Assembly (NCBI RefSeq): GCF_048537545.1
Contig: NZ_CP183218.1
Source of the DNA: Chania fonticola_B
GTDB taxonomy: Bacteria > Pseudomonadota > Gammaproteobacteria > Enterobacterales > Enterobacteriaceae
Reading direction: 5' to 3' (one strand)
DNA length: 64,000 bases
In this document: piece by piece, positions 35,541 to 44,717 of the stretch
Numbering within the stretch: position 1 is the first letter of the stretch
How the letters are laid out: each line of letters begins with the position of its first letter
Made by a program: the position numbers and the translations under genes
The notes under the pieces: model-generated
What the model was told of the DNA's origin: nothing
The model's database searches: none
What the model saw: the letters and a program-made list of their open reading frames with translations, nothing else

Positions 35541-36872
35541 TTATGCCTGAGGTGTTTCGTCCGGGGCTTTTGGTAGCACCGTGATCGGTTTGTCGACCAG
35601 CCTTGTTACCAATAGCTGATCAATTTTGTAGCTGTCGATATCGACCACTTCAAACTTGTAGCCGGCATATTTCACAAAGTCGGTACGTTTCGGGATTTTG
35701 CGCAGCATGTACATCATGAAACCGCCGATGGTTTCATAGTTGCCAGCCTGTGGGAACTCATCGATATGCAGTACACGCATCACGTCTTCGATTGGCGTCC
35801 CGCCTTCAATCAGCCACGAGTTCTCATCACGCGTCACGATCTGCTCTTCCTGACCTTGGCCTACCAGGTCACCCATCAGCGTGGTCATCACATCGTTCAG
35901 CGTAATAATCCCGACCACCAAAGCATATTCATTGAGGATCACCGCAAAGTCTTCACCGGCGGTTTTAAAGCTTTCCAGCGCTTCTGACAGGGTCAAGGTA
36001 TCTGGCACGATCAGCGCCGAGCGGATCTGCACGCCGCTGCTCAGTACCAGGCTCTGGTTGCCCAAAACGCGGTTCAGCAGGTCTTTGGAGTCAACATAGC
36101 CAACGACCTGATCGATATGACCGTCGCACACCAGGAACTTGGAATGCGGATGAGTGGAGATCTTTTCTTTAATACTGTCTTCACTTTCTCGCAGGTCGAA
36201 GTAAATCACGCTTTCGCGGGACGTCATCGACGAGGGCACGGTGCGCGATTCCAACTCGAAAACGTTTTCAATCAGCTCATGTTCCTGTTTGCGCAGTACC
36301 CCGGCTAGCGCGCCGGCTTCCACCACCGCGTAAATATCTTCGGAGGTGATGTCGTCTTTACGCATCATCGGCAGCTTGAACATGCGGAAAATCAGGTTGG
36401 CCATGCCGTTGAAGAACCAGACCAGCGGGCGGAACAGCATGATCGAGAAACGCATCGGGTTGATGATCCGGACGGCAACCGTCTCTGGTGCAATCATACC
36501 GATGCGCTTCGGGGTTAAATCCGCGAACAGGATGAACATGCTGGTCACCATCACGAACGAGCACATAAAGCTTACCTGCTCGGAAATTTCGGGTGACAGG
36601 AAACGGTCGAAAATCAATTTGAAACTGGGGGAGAAGGCTGCATCGCCGACGATACCGCCGAGGATGGCCACGGCGTTGAGGCCGATTTGCACCACGGTAA
36701 AGAAAATACCCGGGGTTTCCTGCAGCTTAAGGACTCTGGCGGCATTGATGTTGCCTTCGTCAGCCATCAGTTTGAGTTTGATCTTGCGTGACGCGGCCAG
36801 AGAGATTTCTGAAAGCGAGAAAAACGCACTCACTGCGATCAGAAAAAGAATCAGTAAAATACTGTTTAACAT
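35541..36872 (-). CDS. ytfL: polyamine exporter PaeA / CNNM-CorC family membrane protein YtfL
   Basis: YtfL (PaeA) is an inner-membrane protein implicated in E. coli in cadaverine and putrescine export. An N-terminal CNNM (DUF21) transmembrane domain with about four helices (1-190) is followed by two CBS domains (about 210-340) and a CorC/HlyC domain (about 350-430, with YETIGGFMMYMLRKIPKRTD). 443 residues is normal. It sits between ytfK and msrA as in E. coli. Confidence 0.93.
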   Translation of the reverse strand: MLNSILLILFLIAVSAFFSLSEISLAASRKIKLKLMADEGNINAARVLKLQETPGIFFTVVQIGLNAVAILGGIVGDAAFSPSFKLIFDRFLSPEISEQVSFMCSFVMVTSMFILFADLTPKRIGMIAPETVAVRIINPMRFSIMLFRPLVWFFNGMANLIFRMFKLPMMRKDDITSEDIYAVVEAGALAGVLRKQEHELIENVFELESRTVPSSMTSRESVIYFDLRESEDSIKEKISTHPHSKFLVCDGHIDQVVGYVDSKDLLNRVLGNQSLVLSSGVQIRSALIVPDTLTLSEALESFKTAGEDFAVILNEYALVVGIITLNDVMTTLMGDLVGQGQEEQIVTRDENSWLIEGGTPIEDVMRVLHIDEFPQAGNYETIGGFMMYMLRKIPKRTDFVKYAGYKFEVVDIDSYKIDQLLVTRLVDKPITVLPKAPDETPQA

Positions 36873-36968
36873 AGTCTATCCATTCGTACCGACGGGATGT
36901 CGGCGATCTTTCGGAGGGGTAATACCGTAAAAAAAGGTGGATCCAAGGGCCGTTATATCACGTGCCCA

Positions 36969-36993
36969 CAAAAGCGGGCCGCAAACGCGGCCC
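36969..36993 (-). terminator. terminator after msrA
   Basis: GGGCCGC (36976-36982) pairs with GCGGCCC (36987-36993) across AAAC; on the minus strand GCTTTTGTG follows. It lies about 55 bp after the msrA stop. Confidence 0.75.
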
Positions 36994-37047
36994 AACACAG
37001 TATAGCAGTTGCCCCGTGAGGGCCGCCAGTGGTTAAAAATTAACAGC

Positions 37048-37689
37048 TTAACCCTGTGGAGGCAGACACACCCCAATGCCGCCCAGGCCACAATAGCCGC
37101 CCGGATTCTTATGCAGGTATTGCTGGTGATCATCTTCTGCATAGTAGAAAGGCAGTGCCGGTGCGATTTCGGTGGTGATGGTGCGCTGATCGCCCGCTTT
37201 ATCCATTGCCTGCTGGAAAGCTTGCAGGCTTTGCTCCGCTTCGGCCTGTTGCTCTGCATCCAGATAGTAAATAGCAGAGCGGTATTGGGTGCCGATATCT
37301 CCGCCCTGACGCATGCCCTGTGCAGGATCGTGGTTTTCCCAGAATACCTGTAACAGCTTGCGGTAGCTGATGACCTGCGGGTCAAACACTACGCGTACCA
37401 CTTCGGCATGACCAGTCTGGCCGCTGCATACCTCGCGATAGGTTGGATTTGGCGTATAGCCACCGCTATAGCCTGCGGCAGTGCTATAAATCCCCGGCTG
37501 CTGCCAAAACAGGCGTTCAACGCCCCAAAAACAGCCCATGCCAAAGATGGCCGTTGCCATCCCCTCGGGCACGAAGGTCATGGAATGGCCGGTCACCTCG
37601 TTAAGCGTAGCGACGGGCATCGGCGTAGTACGGCCAGGAAGCGCACTCGCCTTATCGATGTTTTGAGACTTATCAAAAGATTGCACCAC
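37048..37689 (-). CDS. msrA: peptide methionine (S)-S-oxide reductase MsrA
   Basis: MsrA reduces the S epimer of methionine sulfoxide, free and in proteins. The catalytic GCFWG (Cys about 53), GYSGGYTPNPTY and EVCSGQTGHAEVVRV blocks are intact, as are the C-terminal recycling cysteines in GYCGLGGIGVCLPP. The start is a GTG; two consecutive GTGs (37689 and 37686) are possible, giving 213 or 212 residues as in E. coli. It is divergent from tamA. Confidence 0.97.
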   Translation of the reverse strand: MVQSFDKSQNIDKASALPGRTTPMPVATLNEVTGHSMTFVPEGMATAIFGMGCFWGVERLFWQQPGIYSTAAGYSGGYTPNPTYREVCSGQTGHAEVVRVVFDPQVISYRKLLQVFWENHDPAQGMRQGGDIGTQYRSAIYYLDAEQQAEAEQSLQAFQQAMDKAGDQRTITTEIAPALPFYYAEDDHQQYLHKNPGGYCGLGGIGVCLPPQG

Positions 37690-37970
37690 GTTTGACTCCT
37701 GTTGCCATAATAAGAATTAGCCTAATAGGAACGCGTGTCAGTTGTAACTGGCCGCTTCTTTGCCCACAATAAGCCCTATCTAAGGTTTATGTATCAGCTT
37801 AACGCAGTATTTTGAGCGCCAAAAGCTAAGAATGCGTCTTGTTTTCGGTAACGGTTGATGCCGTATGGGCAACGTCCGGGATCTAAAGGTAAGGGGGGCA
37901 GTCTGATAGCGCTGCCCCAGCACCAGAGCAAAGGTACTGACAGGACAGAAAAATCAATTAAGGAGCACCA

Positions 37971-39707
37971 GTGCCACGATATCGTGTCCTTTGCGTGTTA
38001 TGTGCGCTATTCGTTATGCCGTCGGTTTTAGCGGCGAATGTGCGGCTGCAGGTTGACGGCCTGAGTGGGGATTTGGAGCGCAACGTTCGTGTGCGCCTTT
38101 CAGCGATCACGCCGGAAGAGGTCAATGCCGAGGGGCGTTTTCGCGCTCGGGTGGACGCTGCCATCCGCCTGGGGCTGCGGCCGTTGGGCTATTATCAGCC
38201 TACGATTGAATTCACCTTTGATGATAACCCGAAGCTTTCGCGGCCGGTATTGATCGCCAAGGTCGATCCGGGTGAGCCGGTGCGTATTGCAGGTGTGGAT
38301 ATCCAACTGCAAGGCGGGGCCAGAACCGACGAAGATTACCTGAATCTAGTCCGAACCGATCGGCCAACGATAGGTGAGATCCTCAACCATGGTCAGTTCG
38401 ATAGTTTTAAAAGTTCGCTGACCAACCTGGCGCTGCGTAAAGGCTATTTTGATGCTCAAATGCTCAAGAGCCAGCTTGGCGTAGCGGAAGAGCTGCATAA
38501 GGCATTCTGGGACATAGATTTCGACAGCGGTGAGCGCTATCACTTCGGCAAAGTGATTTTCAAAGGCTCGCAAATCCGTGAGGACTATCTGCAAAATCTG
38601 CTTCCCTTCCATCAGGGTGATTATTACAGTTCGAACGATCTTGCCGAGCTGAACCGCCGTTTATCTGCCACCAACTGGTTCAACTCTGTGGTGGTATCCC
38701 CAGACTTTACCGACTCCAAAGAGAGCAAGATCCTGCCGCTAGATGCGGTGTTGACGCCGCGTAGCAGCAATATCGTGGAGCTAGGCGGTGGTTTTTCTAC
38801 CGACATTGGTCCACGTGTGCTAGGAACCTGGAGAAAACCCTGGCTGAACGATCGCGGCCACAGCCTGGTAACCGCCGCCAGTATCTCTCAGCCGCAGCAG
38901 CAGCTGGATCTGACCTATAGAATCCCATTGCTACGCAACCCACTAGAACAGTATTACCTGTTACAGGGCGGTTTCAAACGTACCGATCTGAACGACACTC
39001 AATCTGACAGTACCAAGGTCGTGGCTTCGCGTAACTGGGATCTCTCCAGCGGCTGGCAGCATGCGGTGAACCTCAGTTGGCGTCTGGACCACTTTACCCA
39101 GGGTTCCGTCACCAATACCACCATGCTGCTTTATCCTGGGGTGACCGTGAATCGAACTCGTTCACGGGGAGGCCTGATGCCCGTGTGGGGCGATAGCCAG
39201 CGCTATTCCATCGACGTGTCGGATACTACCTGGGGCTCCGGGGTGGACTTTGCGCTATTGCAGGCACAAAACGTCTGGATCCGTAGCTTGGGGGAGAAAA
39301 ACCGCTTTGTGATCCGTGGTCAGGTTGGCTGGATCGAAACCAACGATTTTGACAAGGTGCCGCCGGATTTGCGCTTCTTCGCCGGTGGCGATCGCAGTAT
39401 CCGTGGTTATAAATTCCAGGGCATTTCCCCGCGTGGCGATGATGGCAAGCTGACCGGTGCCTCTAAAATGGTGACGGGGTCGCTGGAGTACCAATATAAC
39501 GTCACTGGCCGCTGGTGGGGGGCGATGTTTGTGGATTCCGGGCAGGCGGTCAATAAATTCTCAGACAGCAATTTCAAGACCGGTGCGGGCGTTGGCGTGC
39601 GCTGGCAATCGCCGGTAGGGCCGGTGAAACTGGATATCGCCGCGCCGGTTGGGGATCAAGAAACCCACGGCCTACAGTTTTATATCGGTTTGGGGCCTGA
39701 ACTATGA
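37971..39707 (+). CDS. tamA: outer-membrane translocation component TamA
   Basis: TamA is the Omp85-family outer-membrane partner of TamB and helps insert autotransporters and move phospholipids. A signal peptide (about 1-22, ending SVLAA) precedes three POTRA domains (about 23-265) and a 16-strand barrel ending in the typical FYIGLGPEL. GGDRSIRGYKFQGISP carries the conserved RGY loop of the family. The start is GTG at 37971 with AAGGAGCACCA upstream. 578 residues is full length. Its TGA overlaps the tamB ATG by 4 bp. Confidence 0.97.
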   Translation: MPRYRVLCVLCALFVMPSVLAANVRLQVDGLSGDLERNVRVRLSAITPEEVNAEGRFRARVDAAIRLGLRPLGYYQPTIEFTFDDNPKLSRPVLIAKVDPGEPVRIAGVDIQLQGGARTDEDYLNLVRTDRPTIGEILNHGQFDSFKSSLTNLALRKGYFDAQMLKSQLGVAEELHKAFWDIDFDSGERYHFGKVIFKGSQIREDYLQNLLPFHQGDYYSSNDLAELNRRLSATNWFNSVVVSPDFTDSKESKILPLDAVLTPRSSNIVELGGGFSTDIGPRVLGTWRKPWLNDRGHSLVTAASISQPQQQLDLTYRIPLLRNPLEQYYLLQGGFKRTDLNDTQSDSTKVVASRNWDLSSGWQHAVNLSWRLDHFTQGSVTNTTMLLYPGVTVNRTRSRGGLMPVWGDSQRYSIDVSDTTWGSGVDFALLQAQNVWIRSLGEKNRFVIRGQVGWIETNDFDKVPPDLRFFAGGDRSIRGYKFQGISPRGDDGKLTGASKMVTGSLEYQYNVTGRWWGAMFVDSGQAVNKFSDSNFKTGAGVGVRWQSPVGPVKLDIAAPVGDQETHGLQFYIGLGPEL

Positions 39708-42700
39708 GCCTGATAAAAAAGATTTGTCTGGGATTTTTGATCCTGCTGTTACTGCTGATCGGCACGTTGGCGTTTCTGCTTGGCACCACGACCGGCTTGC
39801 ATATGGTGATCAACGGGGCCGCCCGCTGGGTACCCGGGTTGGAAATTGCGGCGGTCAGCGGTGGCTGGCGCGATCTGACCCTGAAAGGCGTGAAGTATCA
39901 GATGCCGGGTGTGGCAGTTAACGCCGGGCAGTTCCATCTCTCGCTCGATCTCTCCTGTTTTAAACGCAGTTCATTGTGCGTCAATGCGCTGACCGCTCAG
40001 GATGTTGATGTGGTGGTGAAAACCGCCGAAATGACGCCTTCTGCGCCAGTTGAGGAAAGCAACGAGCCGATCGGCGATCTCAGCACGCCTTATCCTATTA
40101 CCCTGCGCAAGCTGGCGTTGAATAACGTCAAGGTTACCGTGGACGATACGGCGATCTCGCTGGGGGAATTCAGCACTGGCGCACAGTGGCAGGAACGTGC
40201 ATTGACGTTGATGCCAACTACGGTGCGCGCTTTGCTGATCGCGCTGCCAAAAACGCCGGTGAATCCTTTACCGGAAGCGCTGCAGCCCGCAGCGGAGAAA
40301 GTGGCGGACAAGGTTGCAGAGAAAACGACGGTTGCGCCAGCATTGGTGCCACCGCCAGCGGAAGAGAAACCGTTGGGCGAAACCCTGAAAGCGCTGTTTG
40401 CCAAACCGCTGCTGCCGGACCTGCCAGAAATTCGCCTGCCGTTGGATATTACCGTTGAGGAAATCAACGGTGAGCAGCTACATCTGACCGGGGACACTGA
40501 GGTGTCGATCACCCGCTTGCAGCTGCAGGCCAGCACCAAAGATCAGCATATTCAGCTGGATCGCTTTGACGTGAGATCGCCGCAGGGCATGCTTTTCGCC
40601 AAAGGGCAGGCAACGCTGACCGGCAATTGGCCGGTGGAAATGGTGGCCAACAGCACGCTGAATATCGATCCGCTGAAAGGCGAGAAGGTGAAGCTGAATG
40701 TGTCTGGTGGGCTGCGTGAAGAGCTGAAAGTCGCGCTTAACCTGTCGGGCCCCGTTGGTGCGCAACTGGATGTGCAAACCCAGTTGGCAGAGGCGGGTTT
40801 ACCCTTGGCGCTGACGCTGCAAAGCAAACAGCTGAAATGGCCGCTGACCGGCGAGGCACAGTATCAGGTTAATGATTTCCGCCTGCGCTTTAACGGCGAG
40901 GCCGCTGATTATGCGCTTTCTACCCGCGCTAATTTCAAAGGCCAGGATCTGCCACCGGCAGTGCTACAGCTGGATGGTAAAGGTAATCTTGAACAGTTCA
41001 GACTCGAGCGCCTGCGGTTGGTTGCGCTGGAGGGGAATACCGATCTGACGGCGCTGGTGGACTGGAGCAAAGCGATCAGCTGGACGTCACAGCTGACGCT
41101 GTCGGGCATTAATACCGCCAAGCAATGGCCGGAATGGCCAGCGCGCTTGGAAGGGAAAATCACCACCCGTGGCAGCCTGCACGGCGGCAGTTGGCAATTA
41201 CAGGTGCCGGTGTTGCAGCTCGACGGCAATGTGAAACAAAACAAGGTATCAGCGCGGGGCTCTTTGCGTGGCAATGCGGCCGGGCAGTGGACGATCCCGG
41301 GTATCGATCTGGCGTTAGGGCGCAATACGCTCAACGTTAAAGGCCAGTTGGATGAGAAAAGCTGGGTGCTGGATGCCAATGTTGATGCAGCGCATCTCGA
41401 CGGTGCTTTACCGGGGCTTGCAGGCAATGTCCGCGGGCAGTTGAAGCTGCGTGGGAATTTGCAGGCACCGCAGCTGTTGGCAGATCTGACCGCGACGGGC
41501 TTGCAATGGCAGGCGCTGCACATCAATCGGGTGAAGGTCAACGGCGATGTCCGTTCCAGCGATCAGATCCAGGGGCAACTGGCGGTACGGGTTGAACAGC
41601 TCAAACAGGATGCGCTGCAGGTCAATCTGTTGACGTTGGATGCCAAAGGCAGCGAGCGCCAACATCGGCTGCAAGTGAATATCGACGGTAAGCCGGTTTC
41701 CGGGCAATTGGCCCTGGAGGGTAGCTTTGATCGTCAGCAACAGCGCTGGCGAGGCAACCTGAACAACACTCGTTTTGATACACCGGTGGGTGAATGGCGT
41801 CTGAGCCGTGCCATCGCGTTGGATTACCTGAATACGCAACAGAAGATCAGCGTAGGACCGCATTGCTGGGTGAACCCGAATGCCGAGCTGTGCGTACCTA
41901 GAACCATCGAGGCAGGGGCCAGCGGCCAGGCTAGCGTAGTACTCAACCGCTTTGACCTGGCAATGATCAAACCGTTCCTGGGGCCGGATACCGCCATGAA
42001 CGGGGTCTTTACTGGCCGAGCTGACGTAAGTTGGCAACCGGGTGGGGCATTGCCACAGGCGAAGGTTTCCCTGGTGGGCAAGGGGGTGAAAGTGGTGCAG
42101 CAGGTGCAGGGTGCCGCATTGCCGATCGCCTTTGACACGCTAAACCTCAATGCGGGCCTGAACAATGGACGGGCACAGGCAGACTGGCTGATCAAGCTGA
42201 CCAATAACGGCCAGTTTAACGGTAACGTTCAGATCGCCGATCCGCAGGTACGCCGTACCATCAGCGGCAACGTCAATATCACCAATGTGTCGCTGGCGCT
42301 GCTTAACCCAATACTGACGCAGGGCGAGAAAGCCGCGGGGATGTTGAATGCCAACCTGCAATTAGGCGGCAACGCGCAGAACCCGCTGGTATTTGGCCGT
42401 CTGGCGTTGGATAAGGTGGCGATCGTTGGCCACTGGATGCCGTTTGATATGACCGAAGGCCGCCTGGCGCTGAACTTCAACGGGATGACCTCGACCCTGG
42501 AAGGATTGCTGGCGACCACGCATGGGCAGCTCAATCTGTCTGGGGATGCCGACTGGCGGGATATCAATGCCTGGCGTGCACGTATTGCAGCCAAGGGCGA
42601 TCGGTTGCGGGTGACCCTGCCGCCAATGGTCCGTATTGATGTTTCACCGGATGTGGTGTTTGAAGCCACGCCGCAGCTGTTCTCACTCAACGGTAGCGTA

Positions 42701-43528
42701 GATATCCCTTGGGCTCGTATCACGGTGCAAGAGCTACCGGAAAGCGCTGTCGGTGTTTCTCCTGATGAAGTGATGTTGAATAACCAGCTCAAGCCGATCC
42801 AACCGGCGACGGCAGGGATCCCAATCAACAGCAATCTGACGATCCGCGTGGGTAACGACGTGCGTCTGGATGCGTTCGGCCTGAAAGCCAGACTGCGTGG
42901 CGATCTGCGTGTGGCACAGGACCAGAATGGTCTGGGGGTGCATGGCCAGATTAATATTCCATCGGGGCGTTTCCATGCCTATGGCCAGGATCTGCTCGTG
43001 CGCAAAGGCCAACTGATCTTCTCTGGGCCACCGGATCAACCGTTGCTGAATATCGAAGCGATCCGTAATCCGGATGCGACGGAAGATGACGTGGTCGCAG
43101 GTGTTCGCGTGACCGGCATGGCCGATGCACCAAGGCTGGAAGTGTTCTCCGATCCGGCCAAGTCTCAGCAAGAAGCGCTGTCCTACCTGCTGCGCGGCCA
43201 GGGATTAGGGGCTGGCGGTGCCGATGGCAACGCCATGACCTCAATGTTAATTGGTATGGGGGTTGCACAAAGTGGTCAACTTGTGGGTAAAATCGGCGAG
43301 GCGTTTGGCGTAAGTAATCTGGCCCTTGATACCGAGGGAGTTGGCGACAGCTCTCAGGTAGTGGTGAGCGGCTATGTCCTCCCTGGCTTACAAGTAAAAT
43401 ATGGGGTGGGGATCTTCGACTCATTGGCCACGCTGACGTTGCGATACCGCCTGATGCCTAGGTTGTATCTGGAAGCGGTGTCTGGTCTCGACCAGGCACT
43501 GGATGTGCTCTATCAGTTTGAGTTTTAG
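39704..43528 (+). CDS. tamB: translocation and assembly protein TamB
   Basis: TamB is anchored in the inner membrane and spans the periplasm as a long beta-taco groove, working with TamA in lipid transport and outer-membrane protein assembly. A single N-terminal membrane helix (about 7-29) is followed by about 900 residues of beta-rich repeats and the C-terminal DUF490 domain (about 930-1274), ending in LYQFEF. 1274 residues compares with 1259 in E. coli; a Pro/Ala-rich insert (about 185-225) accounts for part of the extra length. Overlaps tamA by 4 bp and precedes ytfP by 2 bp: one operon. Confidence 0.97.
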   Translation: MSLIKKICLGFLILLLLLIGTLAFLLGTTTGLHMVINGAARWVPGLEIAAVSGGWRDLTLKGVKYQMPGVAVNAGQFHLSLDLSCFKRSSLCVNALTAQDVDVVVKTAEMTPSAPVEESNEPIGDLSTPYPITLRKLALNNVKVTVDDTAISLGEFSTGAQWQERALTLMPTTVRALLIALPKTPVNPLPEALQPAAEKVADKVAEKTTVAPALVPPPAEEKPLGETLKALFAKPLLPDLPEIRLPLDITVEEINGEQLHLTGDTEVSITRLQLQASTKDQHIQLDRFDVRSPQGMLFAKGQATLTGNWPVEMVANSTLNIDPLKGEKVKLNVSGGLREELKVALNLSGPVGAQLDVQTQLAEAGLPLALTLQSKQLKWPLTGEAQYQVNDFRLRFNGEAADYALSTRANFKGQDLPPAVLQLDGKGNLEQFRLERLRLVALEGNTDLTALVDWSKAISWTSQLTLSGINTAKQWPEWPARLEGKITTRGSLHGGSWQLQVPVLQLDGNVKQNKVSARGSLRGNAAGQWTIPGIDLALGRNTLNVKGQLDEKSWVLDANVDAAHLDGALPGLAGNVRGQLKLRGNLQAPQLLADLTATGLQWQALHINRVKVNGDVRSSDQIQGQLAVRVEQLKQDALQVNLLTLDAKGSERQHRLQVNIDGKPVSGQLALEGSFDRQQQRWRGNLNNTRFDTPVGEWRLSRAIALDYLNTQQKISVGPHCWVNPNAELCVPRTIEAGASGQASVVLNRFDLAMIKPFLGPDTAMNGVFTGRADVSWQPGGALPQAKVSLVGKGVKVVQQVQGAALPIAFDTLNLNAGLNNGRAQADWLIKLTNNGQFNGNVQIADPQVRRTISGNVNITNVSLALLNPILTQGEKAAGMLNANLQLGGNAQNPLVFGRLALDKVAIVGHWMPFDMTEGRLALNFNGMTSTLEGLLATTHGQLNLSGDADWRDINAWRARIAAKGDRLRVTLPPMVRIDVSPDVVFEATPQLFSLNGSVDIPWARITVQELPESAVGVSPDEVMLNNQLKPIQPATAGIPINSNLTIRVGNDVRLDAFGLKARLRGDLRVAQDQNGLGVHGQINIPSGRFHAYGQDLLVRKGQLIFSGPPDQPLLNIEAIRNPDATEDDVVAGVRVTGMADAPRLEVFSDPAKSQQEALSYLLRGQGLGAGGADGNAMTSMLIGMGVAQSGQLVGKIGEAFGVSNLALDTEGVGDSSQVVVSGYVLPGLQVKYGVGIFDSLATLTLRYRLMPRLYLEAVSGLDQALDVLYQFEF

Positions 43529-43530
43529 CT

Positions 43531-43881
43531 ATGCGAATAATTGTCTACGGCAGTTTACGACGCAAACAGGGAAACAGCCATTGGATGACCAACGCCCAAT
43601 GGTTGGGTGAACATGAGTTAGAAGGCTACCAGCTTTATAATCTGGGGCACTACCCGGCGGCGATCCCTGGAGAGGGCACGGTACACTGCGAAGTGTATCG
43701 TATTAACTCATCGATTCTGGCCGAGCTGGACGAGTTGAAAAGCAATACCAAAGACTACAAGCGCGAGCTGATCCGCACGCCTTATGGCAGTGCGTGGATC
43801 TACCTGTATAGACACAGTGTGGACGGTTTCCCGCGGATTGAAAGCGGTGACTGGCTGAAGCGTCTTGACGAAAAGCAGTAA
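43531..43881 (+). CDS. ytfP: gamma-glutamylcyclotransferase-fold protein YtfP
   Basis: YtfP has the GGCT/AIG2 fold: IIVYGSLRRKQGN at the N terminus carries the YGSL substrate loop, and AELDELK supplies the usual catalytic glutamate region. The cellular substrate is unknown. 116 residues, near the E. coli length. It is the last gene of tamA-tamB-ytfP and ends at a bidirectional terminator. Confidence 0.94.
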   Translation: MRIIVYGSLRRKQGNSHWMTNAQWLGEHELEGYQLYNLGHYPAAIPGEGTVHCEVYRINSSILAELDELKSNTKDYKRELIRTPYGSAWIYLYRHSVDGFPRIESGDWLKRLDEKQ

Positions 43882-43914
43882 AAAAAACACCGCTCATCTG
43901 GGCGGTGTTTTTTT
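43880..43914. terminator. bidirectional terminator between ytfP and ppa
   Basis: AAACACCGC pairs with GCGGTGTTT around TCATCTGG, with an A run on the left and a T run on the right, so it can stop transcription from both convergent genes. Confidence 0.92.
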
Positions 43915-43931
43915 ATCAGTTCGGGCGAGAA

Positions 43932-44459
43932 TTACTTCTTGGCGCGCTCGAAAGAGGCAACGATCTCAGCTCTGGCTGCGGCAGCGTCTGCCCAACCTTC
44001 CACTTTCACCCATTTGCCTTTTTCCAGATCTTTGTAGTGTTCAAAGAAGTGGCTGATCTGCGCTTTCAGCAGTTCTGGCAGGTCGTTCACATCTTTGATG
44101 TGATCGTACTCTTTGGTCAGTTTGCTGTGCGGTACGGCAATCAGTTTTGCGTCTTCACCGGCTTCGTCGGTCATTTTCAGCACGCCAACTGGGCGGCAGC
44201 GGATCACTGAGCCTGGTTGCAGTGGGTATGGGGTTGGCACCAACACGTCTACCGGGTCACCGTCCAGTGACAGAGTGTGGTTGATGTAACCGTAGTTGCA
44301 CGGGTAGAACATCGCTGTGGACATGAAACGGTCAACGAACAGCGAGCCGGTTTCCTTGTCGATTTCGTATTTGATTGGATCGGCGTTAGCCGGGATTTCG
44401 ATAACTACGTAGATGTCTTCTGGCAGGTCTTTGCCAGCAGGGACCAGGTTCAAGCTCAT
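43932..44459 (-). CDS. ppa: inorganic pyrophosphatase
   Basis: Ppa hydrolyses pyrophosphate and drives biosynthesis forward. The family I signature DGDPVDVLV with its metal-binding aspartates, KYEIDKETG and YGYINHTLS are intact. 175 residues, E. coli length 176. A family-typical MSLNLVPAGKDLPEDIYVV start is preceded by AAAGGAAACCGAC. Confidence 0.98.
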   Translation of the reverse strand: MSLNLVPAGKDLPEDIYVVIEIPANADPIKYEIDKETGSLFVDRFMSTAMFYPCNYGYINHTLSLDGDPVDVLVPTPYPLQPGSVIRCRPVGVLKMTDEAGEDAKLIAVPHSKLTKEYDHIKDVNDLPELLKAQISHFFEHYKDLEKGKWVKVEGWADAAAARAEIVASFERAKK

Positions 44460-44595
44460 GTCGGTTTCCTTTAATCAAACCAGAAATGGAGTGGCGGCTA
44501 TTATAGCGGAGTCTTTTGTGATTTCCCGCCCTTTTCATCATTGAGATGCTGACTGGTCTGTAACAGCAACTTTTCCAGATTAATCCTCTATTGAT

Positions 44596-44622
44596 TGAAG
44601 TTTACTCCCCGGCTGCCGATAA
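44596..44622 (+). promoter_or_regulatory. FliA (sigma-28) promoter of the chemoreceptor gene
   Basis: TGAAGTTT (44596-44603), an 11-bp spacer, and GCCGATAA (44615-44622) match the flagellar sigma-28 consensus TAAAGTTT-N11-GCCGATAA in 15 of 16 positions. It lies 95 bp upstream of the receptor start. Confidence 0.92.
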
Positions 44623-44717
44623 CTTCCTCAAATAATAACGGTCCAGCCGCTAGCTGGCCCTGCCTTCTTGCCTCCTCTACATCTGAAGCTACTTTTTTCT
44701 AAAGCCGGGAAACACTC